Assembly: GCF_900187035.1 (NCBI RefSeq)
Contig: NZ_LT906446.1
Coordinates: 992,001-1,056,000, forward strand
Source: Megamonas hypermegale
GTDB taxonomy: Bacteria > Bacillota > Negativicutes > Selenomonadales > Selenomonadaceae
Length of the DNA stretch: 64,000 nt
Direction of reading: 5' to 3'
Position numbers and translations under genes: made by a program. Within the stretch, counting starts at the first letter, position 1. Each line of letters starts with the position of its first letter. Under the pieces are notes generated by a model that was not told the DNA's origin, searched no databases, and saw only the letters and a program-made list of their open reading frames with translations. This document shows positions 27,326 to 36,170 of this stretch, piece by piece.

Positions 27326-28597
27326 TTAGAAAACTTTTACGCTACCTGCATCACGAACATGTACTTCATAATATTCATTTTTGAGTACATTTTTAATAAA
27401 TGCTTTGAATTCTTCTGCTTCAGTTCTAGGAATAACGGAGAGAATTGCACCAGCAAATCCGCCACCATGTACACGGCATACACCACTATGACCATTTTGG
27501 AAATAGATTTCATTCATAGCAAGGAGCAATGCAATGCCTTGATGTCTGGAGTCTGGAGTTGCACAGTTTTGTAAAAATCTCCAAGAAGAAAGACCAGATT
27601 CAGTGATAATTTTTTCAAAGTTATCATAATTATGGTTTTCAAATTCAGTAGCTAATTTACGAACACGTTCTGTTTCAGTAATGAAATGAACAGCACGTAA
27701 TACAGCGCGGTCACCAGCTTTTTCACGTAATGCAGGAAGGTTATTCATGATATCTTCCATGCTTACATCTTTTAAATATTCTTTACCAAAGAACTGAGAA
27801 ATAGCTTTCATTTCAACAGTAATAGCAGTATATTCACCATCTAAAGCAGAATGGTCTTCACCTGTTGGAGTGATAAAGAAATCATATTTATTTTGGATTA
27901 TTTTACTATCAAGTTTTGTTACTGCTGGGGAATCATAATTTTCAAAATCAATAGTAATCATACCACCAGTAGCACAAGCAAGCTGGTCAAGTAAGCCAGA
28001 TTTTTTATCCCATTTATTATTTTCAGACCACTGACCTGCTTTAGCAATTTCAAGTGTAGAAATCTGTCCATCATTATAAACATGATTTACAATTGCACCG
28101 ATAAGCATTTCAAAGGAAGCAGAAGAGCTAACACCTGCAGCACTTAAAACAGTTGTAGTCATATATGCATTAAAGCCACCAATTTTACGTCCGTTCTGAG
28201 CTAATTTTTCTAACATACCTTTAATAAGTTTTACTGTACGAGAATCGCCATCTTTAGCTTCAAAATCGTTGGCATCAATTTCAAATTCGTCATATTCCAT
28301 GCTTTTTACATGAATTTTATTATCATCTCTAGTTGTAACAATAGCAATAGTATCCATATCTGTACTTGCACCAATAACGCGGCCAAGTTGATGGTCTGTA
28401 TGGTTACCAATTACTTCAATACGTCCTGGAGAGCTAAAGAAACAAGCATTATCAACTGGATATTTAGCAGCAAATGCATCAGCTAAGTCTTGATAACGTT
28501 TAACTTGTGCTTCTACACCTTGTTCATCAAGATTATAAAGTTCCATCAATTTTTGTTTAGCTTCTTTAGATTTTAAAAATTCAATAATATTAGTCAT
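27326..28597 (-). CDS. galK: Galactokinase-family GHMP kinase
   Basis: Phosphorylates galactose at C1 if it is a true GalK. The 423-aa protein has a GalK signature in altered form, SSPGRIEVIGNHTDHQLG (about 52-69): the usual GEHTDY is GNHTDH, so a Glu and a Tyr normally near the sugar are replaced. GHMP motif 2 (SAAGVSSSASFEM) and motif 3 (RVHGGGFAGAILSV) are normal. Several anaerobes carry this variant, and a different or wider sugar range is possible. No galT, galE or transporter is next to it. Confidence 0.82.
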   Translation of the reverse strand: MTNIIEFLKSKEAKQKLMELYNLDEQGVEAQVKRYQDLADAFAAKYPVDNACFFSSPGRIEVIGNHTDHQLGRVIGASTDMDTIAIVTTRDDNKIHVKSMEYDEFEIDANDFEAKDGDSRTVKLIKGMLEKLAQNGRKIGGFNAYMTTTVLSAAGVSSSASFEMLIGAIVNHVYNDGQISTLEIAKAGQWSENNKWDKKSGLLDQLACATGGMITIDFENYDSPAVTKLDSKIIQNKYDFFITPTGEDHSALDGEYTAITVEMKAISQFFGKEYLKDVSMEDIMNNLPALREKAGDRAVLRAVHFITETERVRKLATEFENHNYDNFEKIITESGLSSWRFLQNCATPDSRHQGIALLLAMNEIYFQNGHSGVCRVHGGGFAGAILSVIPRTEAEEFKAFIKNVLKNEYYEVHVRDAGSVKVF

Positions 28598-28618
28598 TTC
28601 TACATACCTCCAACACTG

Positions 28619-28722
28619 GTAAACGTTTTCTTGAAAAGATAAAATAAAAAGGAAAATTCGCTTTCCTTACTCACCACATTAACTTCTGTTATTATTATGA
28701 TACTTTTAATTATAAATGTCAA
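28619..28722 (-). promoter_or_regulatory. galK control region: promoter, attenuator-like hairpin and LacI-type operator
   Basis: Read on the minus strand: TTGACA (28717-28722), 17 bp, CATAAT (28694-28699); then a 7-bp hairpin AAGGAAA/TTTCCTT (28649-28668) followed by TTTTTATTTT, like an early terminator; then GTAAACGTTTTC (28619-28630), which looks like a LacI/GalR or CcpA-type operator centred on AACGTT, just before the ribosome site. The binding protein is unknown. Confidence 0.55.
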
Positions 28723-28804
28723 GTAAAATTTTAAATTTATTTTTTTTTTCTATTTTCTGATAAAATAACAAAAATACTATAAAAAAAACTATATCTGATT
28801 TTTG

Positions 28805-28833
28805 TTGCTTTATCTTACATTTCCGCCTATAAT
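28805..28833 (+). promoter_or_regulatory. Promoter of the FHA-PP2C-ftsW-pbp-prkC operon
   Basis: TTGCTT (28805-28810), 17 bp, perfect TATAAT (28828-28833), with an A/T-rich upstream tract. Confidence 0.65.
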
Positions 28834-28866
28834 AAGGAATTGATATATCTTTGATGAGGTGATTAA

Positions 28867-29304
28867 ATGGTAGATAAAGCTTTTCTAGTTGCATTGCAAT
28901 ACGGCATGCTTCTTTGTATTTGCGGTTTTATTTATTTTACAGTAAAATCCATGTTCAAAGATTTAAAAAGCACCTCCGTGCTTAAACCAGAAAAAGAAAA
29001 TACGCCAAATCAAGTTGCTTTAATCGTACTCGAAGCAACTGACAGCAATTTAGCCAATAAGAAAATATCGTTCTCAGGACAAATCTCTATTGGTCGAGGC
29101 AAGGAAAACGATGTCGTACTTAATGATATTTATGTATCACATCACCATGCTGTAATCAGTCCTGTTCACAATCTTTATCAAATTGAAGACTTACAAAGCC
29201 GAAACCATACATATATAAATGGAAGTGTTTTGCATGGCAAAGCTTTTTTACAAAATGGCGATATTATAAAAATCGGCTGTGTTACATTTCGTTTTGAGAG
29301 GTGA
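28867..29304 (+). CDS. Membrane-anchored FHA-domain protein
   Basis: A 145-aa protein with one N-terminal membrane helix (about 8-30: LVALQYGMLLCICGFIYFTV) and a cytoplasmic phosphothreonine-binding FHA domain (about 60-145). The key residues are IGRGKENDVVLNDIYVSHHHAVI (GR, SxxH) and NHTYINGS. It heads an operon ending in a PASTA Ser/Thr kinase, so it is a likely reader or substrate of that kinase. FhaB/FipA of actinobacteria has the same place and design. Confidence 0.9.
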   Translation: MVDKAFLVALQYGMLLCICGFIYFTVKSMFKDLKSTSVLKPEKENTPNQVALIVLEATDSNLANKKISFSGQISIGRGKENDVVLNDIYVSHHHAVISPVHNLYQIEDLQSRNHTYINGSVLHGKAFLQNGDIIKIGCVTFRFER

Positions 29305-29309
29305 TATCT

Positions 29310-30014
29310 ATGATAATTACTCATGCTACCGATATTGGTTGCGTTCGCACTACCAATGAAGACAGTTATTTATGCATTGAACCCCATATCTATGCTGTAG
29401 CTGATGGCATGGGCGGTCATGCTGCTGGAGAAATTGCAAGCAGAATAATTATTGATACTATAAAAAATCGTTTAGAATTTGTAAATCCAGATGATTGTAC
29501 AGAAGAACGTTTGCGTAGCGTTGTTTTGGAAGCTAACCAAGCTATTTTACATGCTTCACAAGAAAACCCTACTTATAATGGTATGGGCTCGACAATCAGT
29601 TTATTTTATGTACATTATGGTTATGCCACTTGGGCACAAGTAGGTGATAGCCGTATTTATCTTTTACGCAATGGACAGATATATCAACTCACATCTGACC
29701 ATTCACTCGTAAATGAACTATTACAAAAACAAAAAATCACAGAAGAAGAAGCAGCTAATTTCCCACATAAAAACATTTTAACTAGAGCTGTTGGTATCTC
29801 CTGTAATTTATTAGTAGACACTGGCTTTTGCGATATTTTAGAACATGACAAATTTCTAATTTGCTCAGATGGATTAACTAATATGGTTACTGATGAGCTC
29901 ATTCGTGATATCTGCTATGAAAATACTAATGAAAATAAAGCTAATAAATTAGTAAAAAAAGCCCTTGAAAATGGCGGAAAAGATAATATTACTTGTATAG
30001 TGGTGGAAATATAA
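29310..30014 (+). CDS. PP2C-family Ser/Thr phosphatase (PrpC/Stp type)
   Basis: Removes phosphate from Ser/Thr targets, opposing the kinase of the same operon. The 234-aa protein has DIGCVRTTNEDSYL, the metal motif VADGMGGHAAGE, VGDSRIYLLRNG, and DGLTNMVTDELI with GGKDNITCIVVEI, all PP2C motifs. ATG 29310 has GAGAGG 9 nt upstream; a GTG at 29301 overlaps the FHA stop and the SD. Its stop overlaps the next start (TAATG). Confidence 0.93.
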   Translation: MIITHATDIGCVRTTNEDSYLCIEPHIYAVADGMGGHAAGEIASRIIIDTIKNRLEFVNPDDCTEERLRSVVLEANQAILHASQENPTYNGMGSTISLFYVHYGYATWAQVGDSRIYLLRNGQIYQLTSDHSLVNELLQKQKITEEEAANFPHKNILTRAVGISCNLLVDTGFCDILEHDKFLICSDGLTNMVTDELIRDICYENTNENKANKLVKKALENGGKDNITCIVVEI

Positions 30015-31258
30015 TGACAAAATCATATTATTTTACACTTATTTTCCCTATTTTATTATTATTTTTAGGGACATCTATAATCGGTACAAAACACAATAAT
30101 TTATCACAGGAAACATTCATTCCTGTTGCAATCTTATCGATATTATTCATTGCTGTCCAGATATTCAGCATAAAATTCAGAGCAAAAGCTGACCAATATT
30201 TATTATCCATTGTCATATTTTTATCAAGTTTAAGCGCAATTATGATTTTACGTTTAAAACCAGATTTATTTATGCATCAATTAATCTGGATTGGTATTGG
30301 TCTTATAATTTTTGCAACTGTCGTTTTTTTTGCTGACAAATTACTTGATTTGCTCGATTATCCATATGTCCTTGGTATTGGAGCACTCATTATCATTTGT
30401 TCTGTACTAATTTTTGGTACAGATATCAACGGCAATCGTAACTGGATTATTCTCGGTCCTATTCAAGTTCAACCGTCAGAATTTGCCAAGTTATTTATTA
30501 TTGCATTTTTATCTTCATTTTTATCCGAAAATAAAAACGTATTGACCCTGCCTAGTCGCGGTTGGAAATTTCTTCATTTCCCGCCATTTCGTTTTTTAGC
30601 TCCACTTTTATTGATTTGGAGTGTTGCAATGTTGATGTTTGTCAGCTTGCGCGACTTAGGCTCAGCATTATTATTTTTCGGTATCGTTATCATTATGACT
30701 TATGTAGCAACAGGTAAGAAAATATATGTATTCTTAGCATTATTTTTCTTCTCGTTGTCTTCTTATTTAAGTTATTTATTCTTTGAACACGTTCGCACTC
30801 GTGTTGCCATTTGGCTTCACCCTTGGAATGACCCTATGGGCAGTGCTTATCAAATTGTTCAATCCTTATTTGCTTTTTCTTATGGAGGCATTTTCGGCAC
30901 TGGTTTTTCTTTCGGTTTTCCTCTTTTAATACCAGAAGTTCATACTGATTTTATCTTTGCCGCCATCGGTGAAGAATTCGGTTTAATCGGTGTTTCTTTC
31001 CTATTATTAGCCTATCTTTTACTTTTCATGCGCGGAGTCAAAACTGCGTTTTTCTGTAAAAATGAAAAATATAAATTATTAGCATTTGGTTTATCCATAA
31101 CCATGCTATTACAAACATTTATTATTCTTGCCGGCGTTACAAAACTTTTGCCATTAACCGGCATAACATTACCTTTTATCAGTTACGGTGGCAGTTCTAT
31201 GATTTCATCTTTCATTTCGCTGGGGCTGTTATTCGCTCTTAGTACAAAGGAGAGATAA
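30014..31258 (+). CDS. FtsW/RodA/SpoVE-family peptidoglycan glycosyltransferase
   Basis: A SEDS polymerase that extends glycan strands from lipid II in the membrane. 414 aa with about ten helices. Landmarks are FGTDINGNRNWIILGPIQVQPSEFAKL, the conserved acidic residue near RDLGSALLFFG, WLHPWNDPMGSAYQIVQSLFAFSYGGIFGTGF, PEVHTDFIFAAIGEEFGLIG, and PLTGITLPFISYGGSSM. ATG 30014 overlaps the phosphatase stop. It pairs with the class B penicillin-binding protein directly downstream. Whether it is the FtsW or RodA partner cannot be told here. Confidence 0.93.
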   Translation: MTKSYYFTLIFPILLLFLGTSIIGTKHNNLSQETFIPVAILSILFIAVQIFSIKFRAKADQYLLSIVIFLSSLSAIMILRLKPDLFMHQLIWIGIGLIIFATVVFFADKLLDLLDYPYVLGIGALIIICSVLIFGTDINGNRNWIILGPIQVQPSEFAKLFIIAFLSSFLSENKNVLTLPSRGWKFLHFPPFRFLAPLLLIWSVAMLMFVSLRDLGSALLFFGIVIIMTYVATGKKIYVFLALFFFSLSSYLSYLFFEHVRTRVAIWLHPWNDPMGSAYQIVQSLFAFSYGGIFGTGFSFGFPLLIPEVHTDFIFAAIGEEFGLIGVSFLLLAYLLLFMRGVKTAFFCKNEKYKLLAFGLSITMLLQTFIILAGVTKLLPLTGITLPFISYGGSSMISSFISLGLLFALSTKER

Positions 31259-31260
31259 TC

Positions 31261-32682
31261 TTGCATAGACAAAATGATATTAATAAACATATATACGTTA
31301 TTGTCAAAGTGTTCGCCATTTTATTTGCTGTAATTTTTATAAATTTAGCCTATATTCAAATCTATGAAGCTGAAGATTTAATCAATAATCCTCATAATTC
31401 TCATGTTATGGAAAAAGCTTCAGAAATTCAACGTGGTAAAATTTTAGATAGTACAGGCGTTATTTTGGCAGATACACAAAAAGAAAAAAATTCCTTTAAA
31501 CGCGTTTATCCATATGGTGAAGTATTTGCTCCACCACTTGGATATGTCAGTGATAAATTAGGTTATTCAGGTATTGAAGCTTCACAAAATGCTCCACTTG
31601 CTGGAAATAACATGAAACTTCATGCACTCGGTCCTTTATCACAATTATTCGAACCTGAAGTCGGTAATGATGTTCATTTAACATTACGAGCTGATTATCA
31701 ACAGGCTGCTTATGATGCCCTTGGTGAACGCAAAGGTGCCGTAATCATTTTAAATCGCAAAACAGGCGAAATTTTAGCCATGGTAAGCAGACCTAGCTTC
31801 AATTCTAATGATATTGACGCAAATTGGGATTCACTTCGTACAGATGAAAATAGTCCTTTGCTTAATCGTGCAACACAAGGATTATATCCTCCAGGCTCAA
31901 CTATAAAACCATTAATTGGGGATGGTGCACTCACAGCAGGCATAGCAACAACGGATACTATTGTAAATTGTACTGGTTCGTTATATATTAATAGTAGTTA
32001 TTCTTTAGCTGATAGTTCTGGTGAAGTACATGGTCCAGTAAATTTAGCTACTGCTATCATGCATTCTTGCAATAGCTATTTTGGCACCATGGGTATAAAT
32101 CTTGGCGAAAAAGGTCTTGCTGAAACTTTTTCTCGTTTTGGTTATGATAAAGAATTGGACACTGATTTCATTAATACAGCTCCTGAATTGCCCGATTTTA
32201 AGAATTTAAGTAACGGCGAATTAGCTCAAGTCGGTATCGGTCAATCTACTTTACTTGTGACACCACTACGCATGGCAATGCTAGCGGGAAGTATTGGCAA
32301 TCAAGGAATTTTAATGAAACCATTTTTAGTTAAAGAAATTACTGCTCCTGATAATACAGTTATCGAAACTCATGAGCCACAACAATGGCTTACTGTATCA
32401 TCTCCAGAAATAACCAATATTATATATGAAGATATGAAACAGGTTATTGCCTCAGGTACCGGAACAAAAGCTGCTGTAAACGGCATCGAAATGATAGGTA
32501 AAACTGGTACAGCTGAAAACTCTGCTGGTGCTGACCATGCTTGGTTTATCGGTTGCGCTAATATGCCTAATGAAGACATCGCCTTTGCTATTATTGTAGA
32601 AAATAGTGGTTTCGGTGGAGGCGAGGCAGCACCTATTATAAAAAATATACTTACAAATATTTTAGCAAAGGAAGGGAAGTAA
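31261..32682 (+). CDS. Class B penicillin-binding protein (transpeptidase, PbpA type)
   Basis: Cross-links peptidoglycan outside the membrane. 473 aa with an N-terminal anchor (about 12-30) and a dimerisation region, then the transpeptidase domain with SxxK in PGSTIKPL, SxN in HSCNSYF and KTG in IGKTGTAEN. It has no PASTA repeats and is shorter than PBP2/PBP3, matching the PbpA proteins encoded with FtsW/RodA and PknB in actinobacteria. The start is TTG after AAGGAGAG, 2 bp from the ftsW-like stop. Confidence 0.93.
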   Translation: MHRQNDINKHIYVIVKVFAILFAVIFINLAYIQIYEAEDLINNPHNSHVMEKASEIQRGKILDSTGVILADTQKEKNSFKRVYPYGEVFAPPLGYVSDKLGYSGIEASQNAPLAGNNMKLHALGPLSQLFEPEVGNDVHLTLRADYQQAAYDALGERKGAVIILNRKTGEILAMVSRPSFNSNDIDANWDSLRTDENSPLLNRATQGLYPPGSTIKPLIGDGALTAGIATTDTIVNCTGSLYINSSYSLADSSGEVHGPVNLATAIMHSCNSYFGTMGINLGEKGLAETFSRFGYDKELDTDFINTAPELPDFKNLSNGELAQVGIGQSTLLVTPLRMAMLAGSIGNQGILMKPFLVKEITAPDNTVIETHEPQQWLTVSSPEITNIIYEDMKQVIASGTGTKAAVNGIEMIGKTGTAENSAGADHAWFIGCANMPNEDIAFAIIVENSGFGGGEAAPIIKNILTNILAKEGK

Positions 32683-32683
32683 A

Positions 32684-34540
32684 ATGTCTACGCTCTTAGG
32701 CAATCGTTATGAATTAATTGAACGTATCGGCGACGGCGGTATGGCGGAAGTCTATCGTGCTCATGATAAAATGTTAGACCGTTTTGTTGCTGTGAAAATT
32801 TTACATCCACAATTTACAAGTGATGAGGCTTTTGTTAAAAGATTTCGCCGTGAAGCACAAGGAGCTGCCAAATTATCTCATCCAAACATCGTAAGCATTT
32901 ATGATGTAGGTGAATGTGATGGCAAATATTACATTGTAATGGAATATGTCAAAGGTGAAACTTTAAAAGATAAAATAAATCGTGAAGGGCCTTTACCTAT
33001 TAATACAGCACTACAAATCGCTGAAGAAATAGCTAGTGCCCTTGAAAATGCCCATGCTAATAATTTAGTACATTGCGATATCAAACCACATAATATTTTG
33101 CTCAACGAATCAGGCCATGTTAAAGTAGCTGATTTCGGTATTGCTCGTGCAACTAGCTCTTCTACTATAACTTATACAGGCTCTGTCATCGGTTCTGTAC
33201 ATTATTTTTCACCAGAACAAGCAAAAGGACATACTATAAGTCCTAAATCAGATATTTATTCTTTGGGCATAGTAATGTATGAAATGCTCACTGGACAAGT
33301 TCCATTTAACGGTGAAACTGCTGTAGGTATAGCCATCAAGCACTTACAAGAAACACCTATTCCTCCGCATGAACTTCGCAATGATATTCCACCACTTGTA
33401 GAAGCTATCATCTTAAAAGCCATGGACAAAAATCCTGACAATAGATTTTCTAGTACAGAATTAATAAAAGAACTAGAACGTGCCAAAGTTAAACCGTTTG
33501 ATAATGTGAACATTCCTGTAAATGACCCATTTGCAACACGCGTATTAACAAATGAAGAAATGGACCAATTACAAAATATTGAACCTGTTTCTCCACCAAA
33601 GAAAAAGAAATCAAAAACGACAACTACAGAAGTTAAACCTTCTTATGAACCACCACCAGTTTTTCCTGTAAAAGAAAAATCTCATTCTGGATTTTTTAAT
33701 AAAAAATTTGGTATTTCTCTCGTAATCATTCTTGTATTAGGGTTCTGTATTGGTGCTTTTCTCTCTTATGGAGATTTTTGGAGCAGCAAAACAGTCACAG
33801 TACCTAATGTTGTTGGCATGAGTCAAGCTCAAGCTGAAGAAACCTTAAAGGCTGAAAATCTACGCGTGGAAGTCGCCGAAACATTTGATGATAAAGTTGA
33901 AGCTGGTAAAGTTGTCTCTCAAACACCTGAAGCTGGAAAAACAGTAAAAGAAAATCGTTTAATCACCATTTACATCAGTAAAGGTGGCGAAGAAGTGACA
34001 ATGCCAAATATTGTTGGCATGAGCCAAAATGAAGCTCAAGCACAACTTGCTAAATTAAACTTAAAAATTGGTCAAGTTTCAGAAGAATACTCCGATAAAC
34101 CACAAGGAACTATATTACGTCAATCCATTGCTGCTAATGATAAGACAACAAAAGGTACTAGCGTAAATATCACAATAAGTAAAGGTCAAGAAACTTCTAA
34201 AGCTAAAGTAACTGTACCTGATGTTGTAGGCTTATCCGTAGATGCTGCAAAATCTACATTATCTGCACAAGGTTTTAGCGTTTCTGCATCTGCAAGTAGT
34301 GGTCAAGTAACAGCTCAAAGTATTCCAGGTGGTTCACAAGCTACTTCTGGTAGTACAATTGAACTCACTGTTGCTGATAATTCCTCTTCAAATGCTCATA
34401 GAGCTAATAGCAATAATAATGCTACTAGTGAAGATACTAATACTTCAACTACACCTACACATTCATCTAATACCTCTGCTCCAAAAGAACCGGAACAGAC
34501 AACTCCAAGTGTAGCTGTACCACAAAGACAAAAAAATTAA
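32684..34540 (+). CDS. prkC: Membrane Ser/Thr protein kinase with three PASTA repeats
   Basis: Senses muropeptides or lipid II and phosphorylates division and wall targets. 618 aa: a Hanks kinase (about 1-270) with GDGGMAEVYRAHD, VAVKIL (Lys), HCDIKPHN, DFGIA and SDIYSLGIVMYEML; a juxtamembrane linker; one membrane helix (about 345-366); three PASTA units from about 370 to 575 (VTVPNVVGMSQAQAEE, VTMPNIVGMSQNEAQ, VTVPDVVGLSVDAAK); and a Ser/Asn/Thr-rich tail. The catalytic loop is HCD rather than HRD, so activation-loop dependence may differ. Last gene of its operon. Confidence 0.95.
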   Translation: MSTLLGNRYELIERIGDGGMAEVYRAHDKMLDRFVAVKILHPQFTSDEAFVKRFRREAQGAAKLSHPNIVSIYDVGECDGKYYIVMEYVKGETLKDKINREGPLPINTALQIAEEIASALENAHANNLVHCDIKPHNILLNESGHVKVADFGIARATSSSTITYTGSVIGSVHYFSPEQAKGHTISPKSDIYSLGIVMYEMLTGQVPFNGETAVGIAIKHLQETPIPPHELRNDIPPLVEAIILKAMDKNPDNRFSSTELIKELERAKVKPFDNVNIPVNDPFATRVLTNEEMDQLQNIEPVSPPKKKKSKTTTTEVKPSYEPPPVFPVKEKSHSGFFNKKFGISLVIILVLGFCIGAFLSYGDFWSSKTVTVPNVVGMSQAQAEETLKAENLRVEVAETFDDKVEAGKVVSQTPEAGKTVKENRLITIYISKGGEEVTMPNIVGMSQNEAQAQLAKLNLKIGQVSEEYSDKPQGTILRQSIAANDKTTKGTSVNITISKGQETSKAKVTVPDVVGLSVDAAKSTLSAQGFSVSASASSGQVTAQSIPGGSQATSGSTIELTVADNSSSNAHRANSNNNATSEDTNTSTTPTHSSNTSAPKEPEQTTPSVAVPQRQKN

Positions 34541-34553
34541 CAGGAGGTTTTTC

Positions 34554-35276
34554 ATGAACGCTGTTGTTTTATTATCCGGTGGATTAGATTCCACAACTTG
34601 TATGGCTGTTGCCAAAAGTCAAGGATATGATTTATATCCTATAAGTTTCAATTACCATCAACGTAATAAAATTGAATTAGAAAGTGCTAAAAAAATTGCT
34701 AAATTTTTTGGTGCTAAAAAACATTTAATCATTGATACAAATATGAATGCCATCGGTGGTTCTGCACTCACTGATGAACATATTGATGTACCAGTAGGTG
34801 ATGTAAACCGCACTGAAGTTCCTGCAACATATGTGCCTTCACGTAACTTAATATTTTTAAGTTATGCACTCGGCTATGCTGAAGTTGTAAAAGCTAGTGC
34901 CATTTTTATCGGCGTAAATGCAGTTGATTATTCTGGTTACCCTGATTGCCGTCCTGAATTTATTCAGAAATTCCAAGAACTTGCTAACTACGCTTGTAAA
35001 GCAACTGTAGTTGACGGTAAATCCATTAAAATAGTAACACCACTGCAAAAATTATCTAAAAAAGAAATAATTCAACTCGGCACAAAACTCGGTGCACCAT
35101 ATCATTTAACACGTAGCTGCTATAACGGCAGAGAAAAAGCATGTGGTATGTGCGATAGCTGTAAGCTCCGCTTAAAAGGTTTTGCTGAAGCTGGTATTAA
35201 AGACCCTATTGAATATGAAAAAAGACCAATAATTACAACTACTAAAAATCATATTACTTATGAAAATGGAGAGTGA
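34554..35276 (+). CDS. queC: 7-cyano-7-deazaguanine synthase QueC
   Basis: Converts 7-carboxy-7-deazaguanine to preQ0 using ATP and ammonia. The 240-aa protein has the PP-loop LSGGLDSTTCMA, VPATYVPSRNLIFLSYALGYAE, NAVDYSGYPDCRPEF, and the zinc Cys set CYNGREKACGMCDSCKLR. It follows the kinase by 13 bp and overlaps the folE2 ribosome site, but queD and queE are not in the window. With FolE2 next to it, the pair feeds queuosine (and folate) synthesis from GTP. Confidence 0.95.
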   Translation: MNAVVLLSGGLDSTTCMAVAKSQGYDLYPISFNYHQRNKIELESAKKIAKFFGAKKHLIIDTNMNAIGGSALTDEHIDVPVGDVNRTEVPATYVPSRNLIFLSYALGYAEVVKASAIFIGVNAVDYSGYPDCRPEFIQKFQELANYACKATVVDGKSIKIVTPLQKLSKKEIIQLGTKLGAPYHLTRSCYNGREKACGMCDSCKLRLKGFAEAGIKDPIEYEKRPIITTTKNHITYENGE

Positions 35277-35280
35277 GCAC

Positions 35281-36066
35281 TTGCAAGACGTTCAAAATCG
35301 TACTGATAAACGCGGTATTGCTATTCAACGTGTCGGAATTAGTGATGTTTATCTTCCACTACAAATAAAACAGGATAAACACAGCCAACCGGTGCTTGCC
35401 AAGATTAAATTCACTGTAGATTTACCAATGGAATATAAAGGAACACATATGAGTCGTTTCCAAGAAATCTTGACAAAATGGCAAACTGTGCCAATCGGTC
35501 AAGGCGAAATTCGCAATATATTAAATGAAGCTATTGAAAAACTAGGTTCATGTTCCGCTCATCTATCCATCAGCTTTAAATATTTCATTGAAAAAATTGC
35601 ACCTGTAAGTGGAAAAAAATCTTTACTGGATTTAGATTGTAAATTCAGTGCTGCTAAAACGGCAAATGGTAAAATGCCTTTTGTCATGGCAATCAAAGTA
35701 CCTGTGACTTCACTTTGTCCTTGTAGTAAAGAAATCTCTGATTACGGCGCACACAATCAACGCAGTATAATTTCTGTAAAAATAAATTATGATGGCAATA
35801 AGACAGCACTAGAAATTCAAGATATCGTTTCTTTAATCGAAGCACAAGCATCTTGTCCATTGTATCCACTTTTAAAACGTGAAGATGAAAAATATGTAAC
35901 AGAAAAAGCATATGAAAATCCAAAATTTGTAGAAGATATTTTACGCGATTGTGTTTTAGCTTTACGTACATTAAGTGGTATAAATTATTTCTCTGTAGAA
36001 TGTGAAAACTTCGAGTCCATTCACAATCACAATGCTTATGCCAGTCATATCGAATATCTTAAATAA
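35281..36066 (+). CDS. folE2: GTP cyclohydrolase FolE2 (type IB)
   Basis: Makes dihydroneopterin triphosphate from GTP, the first step for folate and 7-deazaguanines, and in this class can work without zinc. The 261-aa protein starts LQDVQNRTDKRGIAIQRVG and contains DLPMEYKGTHMSRFQE, TSLCPCSKEISDYGAHNQRS and SCPLYPLLKREDEKYVTEKAYENPKFVED, all FolE2 marks. I chose TTG 35281, 9 nt after GGAG; the ATG at 35260 would add residues not seen in the family. A terminator follows. Confidence 0.93.
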   Translation: MQDVQNRTDKRGIAIQRVGISDVYLPLQIKQDKHSQPVLAKIKFTVDLPMEYKGTHMSRFQEILTKWQTVPIGQGEIRNILNEAIEKLGSCSAHLSISFKYFIEKIAPVSGKKSLLDLDCKFSAAKTANGKMPFVMAIKVPVTSLCPCSKEISDYGAHNQRSIISVKINYDGNKTALEIQDIVSLIEAQASCPLYPLLKREDEKYVTEKAYENPKFVEDILRDCVLALRTLSGINYFSVECENFESIHNHNAYASHIEYLK

Positions 36067-36072
36067 GCAAAG

Positions 36073-36109
36073 AAGCTTTGGTTATTTTAAAATAGCCAAA
36101 GCTTTTTTT
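36073..36109 (+). terminator. Terminator of the queC-folE2 transcript
   Basis: AAGCTTTGGTTATTTT faces AAAATAGCCAAAGCTT, followed by seven T residues. Confidence 0.88.
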
Positions 36110-36170
36110 GTACAATCATTAATGGTATAATATTAATGTTTTTTTACAATATTTTACAGGAGGTTTTTTT

